Origin: RBG-16-66-20 sp964616875
Lineage (GTDB): Bacteria; Pseudomonadota; Gammaproteobacteria; Burkholderiales; SG8-39
Length of the DNA: 5,377 bases
NCBI GenBank assembly: GCA_964616875.1
Contig: CAZTSJ010000083.1
Span: 1-5,377, forward strand
Direction: 5' to 3'
The position numbers were made by a program, and so were the translations under genes. This document shows, in pieces, positions 1 to 5,377 of this stretch. The stretch's first letter is position 1, and the number at the start of each line of letters is the position of its first letter. Under the pieces are notes generated by a model. It did not search any database and was not told the origin of the DNA. It saw only the letters and a program-made list of their open reading frames with translations.

Positions 1-1
1 C

Positions 2-496
2 ACCGCGCACATGGGGCTGCTCGATTCGATCGAGCGCATCGACGCCGGGCTGGTCGAGCGCACCATCGCGCGCGGGCGCGACCTCATGATCCGGGCCGGC
101 ATCAAGAATCCGCGCATCGGCGTCTGCGGCATCAATCCGCACGCCGGCGAGGGCGGCCTGTTCGGCCGCGGCGAGGAGGAAATCAAGATCGTTCCGGCTG
201 TGGCCGTGGCGCGCACGCGCGGCTGGAACGTGGAGGGCCCGTATCCCGCCGATGCGCTGCTTTACCGCGCCGCGCGCGGCGATTTCGACCTGGTGGTGGC
301 GATGTACCACGACCAGGGGCACGGTCCGGTGAAGGCGATGGGCCTGGAACACGGCGTGAACGTCACCGCCGGCCTGCCGATCGTGCGCACGTCGGTCGAC
401 CACGGCACCGCCTTCGACATCGCCGGCACCGGCAAGGCGGACGAACGCAGCATGCTCGAGGCGCTGCGCTATGCGGCGGAGCTGGCCCTCAAATAA
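2..496 (+). CDS. pdxA: PdxA-family 4-phospho-hydroxyacid dehydrogenase, PdxA2-like (C-terminal half, 5' end outside window)
   Basis: The gene enters from the left edge; 164 codons are visible of a family usually about 330 residues long. Members are cytosolic, divalent-metal-dependent NAD(P) dehydrogenases that oxidise a 4-phosphorylated hydroxy acid and decarboxylate it. All three metal-binding histidines known from E. coli PdxA have counterparts: in TAH (codon at 8-10), NPHAGEGG (140-142) and MYHDQG (308-310). The RTSVDHGTAFDIAGTG signature follows near 385-432. The sequence after the third histidine reads DQGHGPVK, which resembles the PdxA2 branch (D-threonate/D-erythronate catabolism, with a DUF1537 kinase) more than the DQGLPVLK of vitamin B6 PdxA. 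No ksgA follows, as it often does beside biosynthetic pdxA. The family is certain; the PdxA2 assignment is by eye and moderate. The ATG at 11 is internal, since the conserved TAH lies before it. The 3' end overlaps the convergent lactonase gene by 8 bases. Confidence 0.92.
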   Translation, partial: TAHMGLLDSIERIDAGLVERTIARGRDLMIRAGIKNPRIGVCGINPHAGEGGLFGRGEEEIKIVPAVAVARTRGWNVEGPYPADALLYRAARGDFDLVVAMYHDQGHGPVKAMGLEHGVNVTAGLPIVRTSVDHGTAFDIAGTGKADERSMLEALRYAAELALK

Positions 497-1256
497 ACGG
501 CCGCGGAGCGTGCGGCATCGCGCTCCATTGCCCCGCATCGTGGCCATACAGCAGCTTGACGCCCTGCCGGTCACGCATGCCGCGCAGCTTCGTGAGCGAA
601 TGCGTCATCTGCGCCGCATCGTGGACCGACGTGGGCGTGGGCAGGATCGTTTTCTCGAGATGCTCCTGCGTATAGCAGGCATCCGCGGTCAGCACGAACT
701 GCGTTGTCGCGTCCAGGCGTATCCATAGCGACTGGTGCCCCGCCGTATGCCCCGGCGTCGGCAGGAGTACCAGCAGGCCGTCGCCGAAGATGTCGTGCTC
801 GCCGTCGATTTCCCGGTATTCGAGCGGGTGGTCCCAGTCTTTCGGGTTGTAGCGCTTGGGGTCGGCACGCGCGCCCTGCAGCTCGGCGCGCTGGACGAGA
901 AATGCGGAGCGCGGGAACGAGGCGTTGCAGCCGCAATGGTCGAAATGAAAATGTGAATTGACGACGTAGCGGACCTCCTCGGGCCTGATACCGAGAAGCG
1001 CGAGCTGGCTCACGGGGTCCTCGCCAGCGCGCGAACGAATCGTGAAGAGGGACGCTACGCGCTTGCCGAGTCGCCCCGCGGGATCAGTCTGAGCGTCGCA
1101 ATGAATGCCCGTGTCGAAGAGAACCTTGCCCTGGGGATGGACGATCAGGTAACTCGACACCGGCGTGGTGATGCGCACGCCCTGCTCGCTCGCGGGAAAG
1201 AAGAGGTTGCGCTCGAACTCCAGCGAGCCGCAGGACAGGGCGTAGATGCGCATCAT
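489..1256 (-). CDS. Metallo-beta-lactamase-fold hydrolase, N-acyl-homoserine lactonase family
   Basis: This 255-residue protein has the metal site of the lactonase branch of the metallo-beta-lactamase fold. The SHFHFDHCG motif gives H102, H104, D106 and H107; PTPGHTAGHQSL gives H170; TADACYT gives D192; and LYGHDAGQW gives H239. The length, the GHTAGHQSLW segment and the DACYTQE segment match AiiA/AttM-type lactonases, which open the lactone ring of acyl-homoserine lactones using two metal ions. Relatives in this family can instead act on other lactones or esters, and no luxI/luxR-type gene is visible, so the substrate is not established. There is no signal peptide, so it is probably cytosolic. 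The start at 1256 overlaps the stop of the upstream membrane gene as ATGA, implying translational coupling; no clear Shine-Dalgarno is seen. The reading frame stays open upstream to 1391, but that part lies over the membrane gene and looks non-coding. A second ATG follows directly at 1253. Confidence 0.9.
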   Translation of the reverse strand: MMRIYALSCGSLEFERNLFFPASEQGVRITTPVSSYLIVHPQGKVLFDTGIHCDAQTDPAGRLGKRVASLFTIRSRAGEDPVSQLALLGIRPEEVRYVVNSHFHFDHCGCNASFPRSAFLVQRAELQGARADPKRYNPKDWDHPLEYREIDGEHDIFGDGLLVLLPTPGHTAGHQSLWIRLDATTQFVLTADACYTQEHLEKTILPTPTSVHDAAQMTHSLTKLRGMRDRQGVKLLYGHDAGQWSAMPHAPRPFI

Positions 1257-1891
1257 GCCGCCCGGCGCATCTTGCGCGCCGCGTCCAGCGCCTTTGGCGC
1301 GACCCAGGTGTGGAAACCGGCCGCCTCGAGGAGGCTGAGCGCCCCGAAATAGAAGGCCGCCGCCTTGACCGCACCCGGATCGCGCAGCCAATCATCGACA
1401 TCTGAACCCAGTCCACCGATGCTTTGCGCTGTCACCAGTGCCGCGAAAGCAACTGCCGTGCGCACGCAAATGTCGGCGATTTCGATCACTCCGTGCGTGC
1501 GCTGGATCGCTCCAAGATAGGTCGCACCGGTCAGGGCGAGGAACTCGAACGGTCCGAGTATCCCGCCAACCTTGAACGACAGAAGAAATCCGGTCACCAT
1601 CACGGGAGTGGTGAACCAGAGAATGAGCCTGCGATGGCCCCGCTTCTGCACTGGATCCTGGCGGTCGGCTGCCGCCGCGACAAGCAGCGCCGCAACGAAA
1701 ACCATCGGACACAAGACCAGGAACTGCATCGCAAGCAGGCTGCCCGCCGTCCTCCCCAGGTAATCGGGCGCAAGCAGTCCGCCGCCGACCGCGAATATTC
1801 CGAGCCCCGCGTTCAGGCTGAACGGTGGAATCGAGCGCAGCCTGAGGCGCTCGATGGTGGCATCAAGAAGCGAGAGCATGGATTCGGTCAT
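1253..1891 (-). CDS. Multi-pass integral membrane protein of unknown function
   Basis: I do not recognise a named family. The 212-residue product has a short polar N-terminus (residues 1-20) and then about five or six hydrophobic segments, at roughly 24-42, 49-75, 88-108, 112-130, 138-160 and 174-192. A basic loop (KRGHRR, 83-88) lies between the second and third, and the C-terminal tail is basic (KMRRAA). It should sit in the inner membrane. No transporter, sensor or catalytic signature is visible. The start at 1891 is chosen because AGGAG lies 4 bases upstream on the minus strand and because longer versions run into the opposing dehydratase gene; ATG at 1879 is an alternative. The gene is first in a two-gene unit with the lactonase, with an ATGA overlap, and diverges from the dehydratase gene. 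Tight coupling suggests a shared task, such as uptake or sensing of the lactonase substrate, but this is inference. Confidence 0.75.
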   Translation of the reverse strand: MTESMLSLLDATIERLRLRSIPPFSLNAGLGIFAVGGGLLAPDYLGRTAGSLLAMQFLVLCPMVFVAALLVAAAADRQDPVQKRGHRRLILWFTTPVMVTGFLLSFKVGGILGPFEFLALTGATYLGAIQRTHGVIEIADICVRTAVAFAALVTAQSIGGLGSDVDDWLRDPGAVKAAAFYFGALSLLEAAGFHTWVAPKALDAARKMRRAA

Positions 1892-1895
1892 TCCG

Positions 1896-1900
1896 CTCCT
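1896..1900 (-). promoter_or_regulatory. Ribosome binding site for the membrane protein gene
   Basis: On the minus strand the bases read AGGAG, 4 bases before the ATG at 1891. The spacing is short but supports this start over the in-frame ATG at 1879, which would be 16 bases away. Confidence 0.5.
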
Positions 1901-1919
1901 GGCGTGGCTGACGGCGCAC

Positions 1920-1951
1920 AGTCTACCGCCGCATATCGTGCACGGTAGAAT
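1920..1951. promoter_or_regulatory. Dyad-symmetric divergent promoter region / possible operator
   Basis: The arm CGGTAGAAT reads rightwards at 1943-1951, and CGGTAGACT reads leftwards at 1928-1920. They form an inverted repeat with 8 of 9 matches (a perfect 7-base core) around a 14-base spacer. Each arm contains a -10-like hexamer pointing outwards: TAGAAT at 1946-1951 toward the dehydratase and TAGACT at 1925-1920 toward the membrane protein. Expected transcription starts would lie about 20 bases before each ATG, which fits short leaders. Neither side has a good -35 hexamer, as expected if an activator is needed. The dyad could also be a regulator operator. It is a sequence-based prediction only. 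Confidence 0.4.
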
Positions 1952-1964
1952 TACAGACTCCTCT

Positions 1965-1970
1965 AGGGGA
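1965..1970 (+). promoter_or_regulatory. Ribosome binding site for the dehydratase gene
   Basis: AGGGGA lies 6 bases before the ATG at 1977. This decides the start: the reading frame is open back to an ATG at 1854, but that extension covers the divergent membrane gene and has no family resemblance. Confidence 0.6.
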
Positions 1971-1976
1971 TCCGCC

Positions 1977-3512
1977 ATGCTCCAGGCCGCCGACCTCACC
2001 ATCCGCCTCAACCCCGCCGACGACGTCGTCATCGCGCGCGTCGAGCTGGCCGCCGGCACCACGCTCGTCAAGGAAGGCAACGTCGTCACTGCGGCGCGCG
2101 TGCCCGCCGGCCACAAGGTCGCGGTACGGGAAGTGAAGTCCGGCCAGCCGGTGCGGCGCTACAACCAGATCATCGGCTTTGCCACGCGCGACATCCATCC
2201 CGGCGAACACGTGCACGTGCAGAACCTGGCAATGGGGGATTTTGAAAGGGACTATGCCTATTCCCAGGGTTGCGTCCAAACGGCATTTGTAGAAAACCCT
2301 GCAACATTTCAGGGCATCGTGCGCCGTGAGGGGCCAAATGCGGGCCGTGTCGCGACGCGCAACTACATCGGCATCCTCACCAGCGTGAACTGCTCGGCGA
2401 CGGTCGCGCGTGCGGTGGCGCGTCATTTCGAGAATCGCCTCGATGCCTACCCGAACGTGGACGGCGTCGTCGCGCTCACGCACAAATCCGGCTGCGGCAT
2501 GGCCTCCGACGGCGAAGCGATCGACGTGCTTCGCCGCACCATGGCGGGCTACGCGCGCCACCCGAACTTTTTCGCGGTGCAGGTGGTGGGCCTGGGCTGC
2601 GAGGCGAACCAGATCGGGACGCTGCTCTCGACGCAGAGCCTGAAGCGCCACGACAAGCTGCACGCTTACACGATCCAGGAAAAGGGCGGCACCTCGAAAG
2701 CGATACGCGAAGGCGTGGCGCGCATCGAGGCGTTGCTGCCGGAGGCAAACAACGTAAAGCGGGAAACCGTACCGGCGAGCCATCTGACGCTGGGCCTGCA
2801 GTGCGGCGGCTCGGACGGCTATTCCGGCATCAGCGCCAACCCGGCGCTCGGCGCCGCGGTGGACATGCTGGTGCGCCACGGCGGTACGGCGATACTCTCG
2901 GAGACGCCCGAGATCTACGGCGCAGAGCACCTGCTCACGCGCCGCGCCGTGTCCCGCGAGGTAGGCGAGAAGCTCATTTCCCGCATCAAATGGTGGGAGG
3001 AATACACGCGCCGCAACGGCAACGAAATGAACAACAATCCCTCGCCCGGCAACAAGGCGGGGGGACTGACAACGATCCTGGAAAAATCCCTCGGCGCCGT
3101 TGCCAAGGGCGGCACCACCAACCTGGTCCAGGTCCTCGAGTACGCCGAACCGGCTACCGCAAAAGGCTTCGTCTACATGGACACGCCGGGCTACGATCCG
3201 GTCTCGGCGACCGGCCAGGTCGCAGGCGGCGCCAACATGATCTGCTTTACCACCGGCCGCGGTTCGGCCTACGGCTGCAAACCCGCGCCCTCGCTCAAGC
3301 TCGCCACCAACACCGCGCTGTGGGAGCACCAGGAAGAGGACATGGACATCAACTGCGGCACCATCGTCGACGGCAAGGAATCCGTCGCCGAAGTCGGCCG
3401 CAGGTTCTTCGACCTGGTGCTGGAAACCGCTTCCGGGAAGAAATCCAAGTCCGAACTGTTCGGCTACGGCGAAGACGAGTTCGCGCCATGGGTGCTCGGC
3501 GCCACGATGTAG
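1977..3512 (+). CDS. Altronate/galactarate dehydratase family protein (UxaA/GarD family)
   Basis: This full-length 511-residue member of the UxaA/GarD family would be a cytosolic, iron-dependent enzyme that dehydrates a sugar acid to a 2-keto-3-deoxy acid. Residues about 9-85 form the small N-terminal SAF-type domain (PAGHKVAV, HPGEHVHVQN). The catalytic region runs from about 112 to the end. It has GRVATRNYIGILTSVNCS (123-140), SGCGM (171-175), GLGCEANQ (205-212), LQCGGSDGYSGISANPALG (274-292), NPSPGNKAGG (354-363) and TGRGSAYG (426-433). The cysteines C139, C173, C208 and C276 fall in motifs shared with E. coli GarD as I recall it. By eye the core is nearer to GarD than to UxaA, but the substrate could be galactarate, altronate or another aldonate, so no symbol is given. 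It is the first gene of a tight unit with the DUF4189-type gene and rsmE. The interdomain stretch 2231-2310 is unusually AT-rich. Confidence 0.92.
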   Translation: MLQAADLTIRLNPADDVVIARVELAAGTTLVKEGNVVTAARVPAGHKVAVREVKSGQPVRRYNQIIGFATRDIHPGEHVHVQNLAMGDFERDYAYSQGCVQTAFVENPATFQGIVRREGPNAGRVATRNYIGILTSVNCSATVARAVARHFENRLDAYPNVDGVVALTHKSGCGMASDGEAIDVLRRTMAGYARHPNFFAVQVVGLGCEANQIGTLLSTQSLKRHDKLHAYTIQEKGGTSKAIREGVARIEALLPEANNVKRETVPASHLTLGLQCGGSDGYSGISANPALGAAVDMLVRHGGTAILSETPEIYGAEHLLTRRAVSREVGEKLISRIKWWEEYTRRNGNEMNNNPSPGNKAGGLTTILEKSLGAVAKGGTTNLVQVLEYAEPATAKGFVYMDTPGYDPVSATGQVAGGANMICFTTGRGSAYGCKPAPSLKLATNTALWEHQEEDMDINCGTIVDGKESVAEVGRRFFDLVLETASGKKSKSELFGYGEDEFAPWVLGATM

Positions 3513-3514
3513 CC

Positions 3515-3883
3515 ATGCGGGGCATTTTGCTTATTTTTTCTTTTTTCCTGGTATTTCCCGTTCAGGCCGCAAAACAGTCCTCTACGCCGAACCGCTTCGG
3601 CGCCATCGCCTATCACCGCGCCAGCCAGTCCTGGGGCATCAGCTTCGACAAGGCACGCGAGCGCGATGCCAGCGTCGAGGCCTTGAAGCAGTGCGGCCAC
3701 CGCGAATGCGAAGTCATCCACAAGTTCAAGAACGGCTGCGCCGCGCTCGCCGACGGCGCGAAAAAACCGGCTGCGGCATCGGGCGCGACGCGCGACGAAG
3801 CCGAGACCAAGGCGCTGCGGCGCTGTAATGAAGCAAACCGGGCGGAGAACTGCAATCTGATCGCCTGGGCCTGCACGCGTTGA
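3515..3883 (+). CDS. Small secreted DUF4189-type protein
   Basis: The 122-residue product starts with a clear Sec signal peptide: MR, a hydrophobic core at 4-15, then VQA with probable cleavage after A18. The mature part of about 104 residues begins FGAIAYHRASQSWGISFDKA, typical of the DUF4189 family, whose biochemical role is unknown. It holds six cysteines (C60, C65, C75, C104, C113, C120), enough for three disulfides in the periplasm or outside. The start lies two bases after the dehydratase stop, with no good Shine-Dalgarno, so it is probably translated by coupling. Its stop overlaps the TTG start of rsmE as TTGA. The signal-peptide region (3525-3550) is T-rich, with two runs of six T, unlike its GC-rich surroundings. 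The open frame extends upstream to about 2801, but that part is a shadow of the dehydratase gene. Confidence 0.82.
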   Translation: MRGILLIFSFFLVFPVQAAKQSSTPNRFGAIAYHRASQSWGISFDKARERDASVEALKQCGHRECEVIHKFKNGCAALADGAKKPAAASGATRDEAETKALRRCNEANRAENCNLIAWACTR

Positions 3884-4650
3884 ACAAGACGGCAGCCCAG
3901 GGGCGGGTACCACGGCTGTTTGTGGACGCCGAGTTGCACGCCGACTCTACAGTCGTGCTTCCAGAAGACGCTGCGCACCACGCCGCGCGGGTACTACGCC
4001 TGCGCGATGGCGACGCGGTGGTGCTCTTCGACGGCCGCGGCGGCGAGTATGAGGCGCACCTGGCCGTTCCCGGCCGCGTGCAGGTGGCGGCGCGGACCGG
4101 GCAGCGACGCGACCCGGAGCGCGAATCGCCGCTCGCCGTGACCCTGGTGCAAGCGGTTTCCTCGGGCGAGAAAATGGATTTCACCATCCAGAAGGCGGTT
4201 GAGCTTGGCGTCGCCGCGATTCAGCCGCTCCTGACCGTGAAGTCGGTGGTGCGCCTGAGCGCCGAACGCGAAGAAAAAAAGCTGGCCCACTGGAGGCGCG
4301 TCGTGATTGCCGCCTGTGAGCAGTGCGGCCGCAACCGCGTGCCGGATGTGCGCAGCGCCATTTCGGTCGGGTCCTACTGCGGGGCGCCGGCTGCGGCGTC
4401 GCTGCGCCTGCTGCTTTCACCCGATGGAAAAACGGGTCTGAAGGACATGATGCAGAAAATCGGGCAGCAGCAATTCGGGCGTACCGTCACCATCGCCGCG
4501 GGCCCGGAAGCAGGCTTCAGCGACGAGGAAGAGCAGCTGCTCGCGCGCGCCGGCTTTATGCCGGTGCGCCTGGGGCCCAGAGTCCTTCGCACCGAGACCG
4601 CGGCCCTCGCCGCGTTGGCCGCGCTTAACGCGCTGGCGGGGGATTTCTAG
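3880..4650 (+). CDS. rsmE: 16S rRNA (uracil-1498-N3)-methyltransferase RsmE
   Basis: RsmE methylates N3 of U1498 in 16S rRNA of the 30S subunit using S-adenosylmethionine. The 256 residues match the family length. An N-terminal PUA-like domain (about 10-80) begins PRLFVDAEL and includes EDAAHHAARVLRLRDGD. The SPOUT trefoil-knot domain carries EKMDFTIQKAVELGV (97-111), EQCGRNRVP (147-155), AAGPEAGFSDEE (206-217) and RLGPRVLRTETAALAAL (230-246). The usual GPEGG is GPEAG here, a mild variant. The start is taken as TTG at 3880 because the conserved PRLFV follows it closely and no ATG or GTG lies before that motif in frame; it overlaps the previous stop by four bases (TTGA), pointing to translational coupling. 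The 3' end overlaps the convergent exported-protein gene by 26 bases. Its place behind a sugar-acid dehydratase and a secreted protein is an odd operon for a ribosome gene. Confidence 0.95.
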   Translation: MNKTAAQGRVPRLFVDAELHADSTVVLPEDAAHHAARVLRLRDGDAVVLFDGRGGEYEAHLAVPGRVQVAARTGQRRDPERESPLAVTLVQAVSSGEKMDFTIQKAVELGVAAIQPLLTVKSVVRLSAEREEKKLAHWRRVVIAACEQCGRNRVPDVRSAISVGSYCGAPAAASLRLLLSPDGKTGLKDMMQKIGQQQFGRTVTIAAGPEAGFSDEEEQLLARAGFMPVRLGPRVLRTETAALAALAALNALAGDF

Positions 4651-5164
4651 AAAGTTCGGAGGACTGCAGGCCCTTGGCGGCGAGATACAGGTCAACGGCG
4701 ATGTGGTCGCCGCGCCGGACCGCTTCGAGAAACTGCTGTTCATCCCAGTATTTCAGGCCCATGGCCTGAAGATCCTTGCGCGCCTGCACCGGGTCCGCTG
4801 CCTGTACTTGTACCTGCGCCGCGGGGGCTTCCCTGCCGGCTTTCGCGCGCTCGCGCTGCGCAAGCACCAGCAGGTCGCGGCCAATCGCGACGAACACGCC
4901 GCGCTGCTCGGCAGGCACCTCCTGCAGCACCTCGTCCAGGACGCCCGAGGCGACGCGGTTGGCCTGCGCGTTCTCGCCCGAGAGGATGGCATCGATACGC
5001 TTTTGAGCCGTGCCCGGATCGGCCGAGTTCGCCGCCAGGTGCACCACCTGCTGTACCAGGGCAAGCAAGCCGCCGATCAGTTTCCAGTCCTCCGCATCCT
5101 CGGAGGAGGCGGCGGCGGAAAACGGCAGCAGGAGAAGCACGGCGTACAGGCGGATGGCGCGCAT
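4625..5164 (-). CDS. Exported protein with a single C-terminal ankyrin-like motif
   Basis: The 179-residue product has a signal peptide (MRAIRLYAVLLLLPFSAAA, probable cleavage after A19). A helical, charged middle region (about 25-110) follows, and an Ala/Gln/Val-rich linker at 112-126 (APAAQVQVQAA). The segment YWDEQQFLEAVRRGDHIAVDLYLAAKGL (139-166) looks like the helix pair that opens an ankyrin array, but the usual loop and further repeats are absent; the chain ends 13 residues later in SSELSRNPPPAR. It would act in the periplasm or envelope. The start at 5164 is chosen for the signal peptide and for GAGAGGGA upstream at good spacing, rather than the ATG at 5206. Its last 26 bases overlap rsmE on the other strand. 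It may be a shortened form of a longer ankyrin protein. Function is unknown. Confidence 0.78.
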   Translation of the reverse strand: MRAIRLYAVLLLLPFSAAASSEDAEDWKLIGGLLALVQQVVHLAANSADPGTAQKRIDAILSGENAQANRVASGVLDEVLQEVPAEQRGVFVAIGRDLLVLAQRERAKAGREAPAAQVQVQAADPVQARKDLQAMGLKYWDEQQFLEAVRRGDHIAVDLYLAAKGLQSSELSRNPPPAR

Positions 5165-5216
5165 GGGGAATCCCTCTCGTATTGGTATTGCGATTAACGC
5201 CGCCACCGGCGACCGG

Positions 5217-5244
5217 TTGACCGTCGGGCCTGGTGCCTTAGAAT
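5217..5244 (+). promoter_or_regulatory. Sigma70-type promoter for argA
   Basis: TTGACC at 5217-5222 and TAGAAT at 5239-5244 are separated by 16 bases, each one mismatch from consensus. The predicted start near 5251 leaves a leader of about 24 bases before the ATG at 5275. The region 5165-5274 between the two divergent genes holds no other clear element; a convincing promoter for the leftward gene was not found. Confidence 0.6.
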
Positions 5245-5274
5245 CCCCCGCCGATCCAATACCTCAGGGACTGC

Positions 5275-5377
5275 ATGAGCACGCTGCCGCATCCGGAAGC
5301 TTTCGTACGCTGGTTCCGCCAGGTGGCGCCCTATGTGCACGCGTTCGGCGGCCGCACCTTCGTCGTCGGTTTCGGCG
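5275..5377 (+). CDS. argA: Amino-acid N-acetyltransferase (N-acetylglutamate synthase), N-terminal fragment
   Basis: Only the first 34 codons are inside the window. The product begins MSTLPHPEAFVRWFRQVAPYV and continues HAFGGRTFVVGFG, which matches the start of the amino-acid-kinase-like domain of ArgA in betaproteobacteria. The Y(V/I)xxFxGxTFVxxxGG pattern is typical. ArgA makes N-acetylglutamate from glutamate and acetyl-CoA, the first committed step of arginine synthesis in the cytosol, and is usually inhibited by arginine. The ATG is preceded by CAGGGA (5265-5270) with 4 bases between, and by a good promoter. The catalytic GNAT domain would lie beyond the right edge and cannot be checked. 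Confidence 0.85.
   Translation, partial: MSTLPHPEAFVRWFRQVAPYVHAFGGRTFVVGFG

Noticed and set aside
1424..1948. A 174-codon plus-strand open frame opposite the membrane protein gene.
   Set aside because: It is highly charged and low in complexity without a recognisable domain, while the minus strand encodes clear membrane segments.
1854..1976. A longer N-terminus for the dehydratase, starting at the ATG at 1854.
   Set aside because: It overlaps the divergent membrane gene and the promoter region; the ATG at 1977 has a good ribosome site and matches the family N-terminus.
1923..3329. A 468-codon open frame on the minus strand, antisense to the dehydratase.
   Set aside because: The plus strand carries a clear full-length enzyme; the antisense product is rich in Arg, Ala, Val and His without domain features, as expected for a shadow frame in GC-rich DNA.
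2801..3514. A plus-strand open frame continuous with the DUF4189-type gene, suggesting a 360-residue protein.
   Set aside because: The upstream part is an Arg-rich out-of-frame reading of the dehydratase; the signal peptide begins at the ATG at 3515.
3483..3547. A possible intrinsic terminator at the end of the dehydratase: a GCGCC/GGCGC stem followed by a T-rich tract.
   Set aside because: The stem is only five base pairs with a ten-base loop and lies more than 20 bases from the T tract, which itself encodes a signal peptide.
4703..5197. A 164-codon plus-strand open frame opposite the exported ankyrin-like protein.
   Set aside because: The minus-strand gene has a signal peptide and ribosome site; the plus frame has neither.
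5184..5263. An inverted repeat GGTATTG (5184-5190) / CAATACC (5257-5263) flanking the argA promoter.
   Set aside because: Seven bases over a 66-base gap in a 110-base region is near chance expectation, and no known operator matches it.

Overview
This 5.4 kb window is GC-rich (about 60-65% by eye), densely packed chromosomal DNA. It looks like a proteobacterium, most likely a betaproteobacterium. The grounds are the argA N-terminus, the TAGAAT-type -10 elements, a UxaA/GarD dehydratase with a PdxA2-like enzyme nearby, and rsmE close to argA. No tRNA, rRNA, CRISPR array, IS element or phage gene was seen. No stretch longer than about 110 bases lacks a gene.

Layout. (1) Positions 2-496, +: the C-terminal half of a PdxA-family dehydrogenase, closer to the PdxA2 catabolic type than to the vitamin B6 enzyme. 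(2) Positions 489-1256 and 1253-1891, both -: a metallo-beta-lactamase-fold lactonase of the N-acyl-homoserine lactonase type, coupled by an ATGA overlap to an upstream multi-pass membrane protein of unknown function. (3) Positions 1892-1976: a divergent intergenic region with a near-symmetrical pair of outward-facing -10-like elements. (4) Positions 1977-4650, +: three tightly linked genes. These are a full-length altronate/galactarate dehydratase family protein, a small secreted six-cysteine DUF4189-type protein, and the 16S rRNA methyltransferase RsmE. (5) Positions 4625-5164, -: an exported protein ending in a single ankyrin-like helix pair, overlapping rsmE tail to tail. (6) Positions 5217-5377, +: a good sigma70-type promoter and the first 34 codons of argA, N-acetylglutamate synthase.

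How the parts may work together. The PdxA2-like enzyme and the UxaA/GarD-family dehydratase both belong to families that break down sugar acids. A lactonase-fold hydrolase and a membrane protein lie between them, so a small sugar-acid or lactone utilisation locus is a reasonable hypothesis, but no substrate can be read from the sequence. RsmE and ArgA are housekeeping functions. I see no clear evidence of a wholly new system. The items most worth checking are the symmetrical divergent promoter, the lactonase/membrane-protein pair, and the apparently truncated ankyrin protein.
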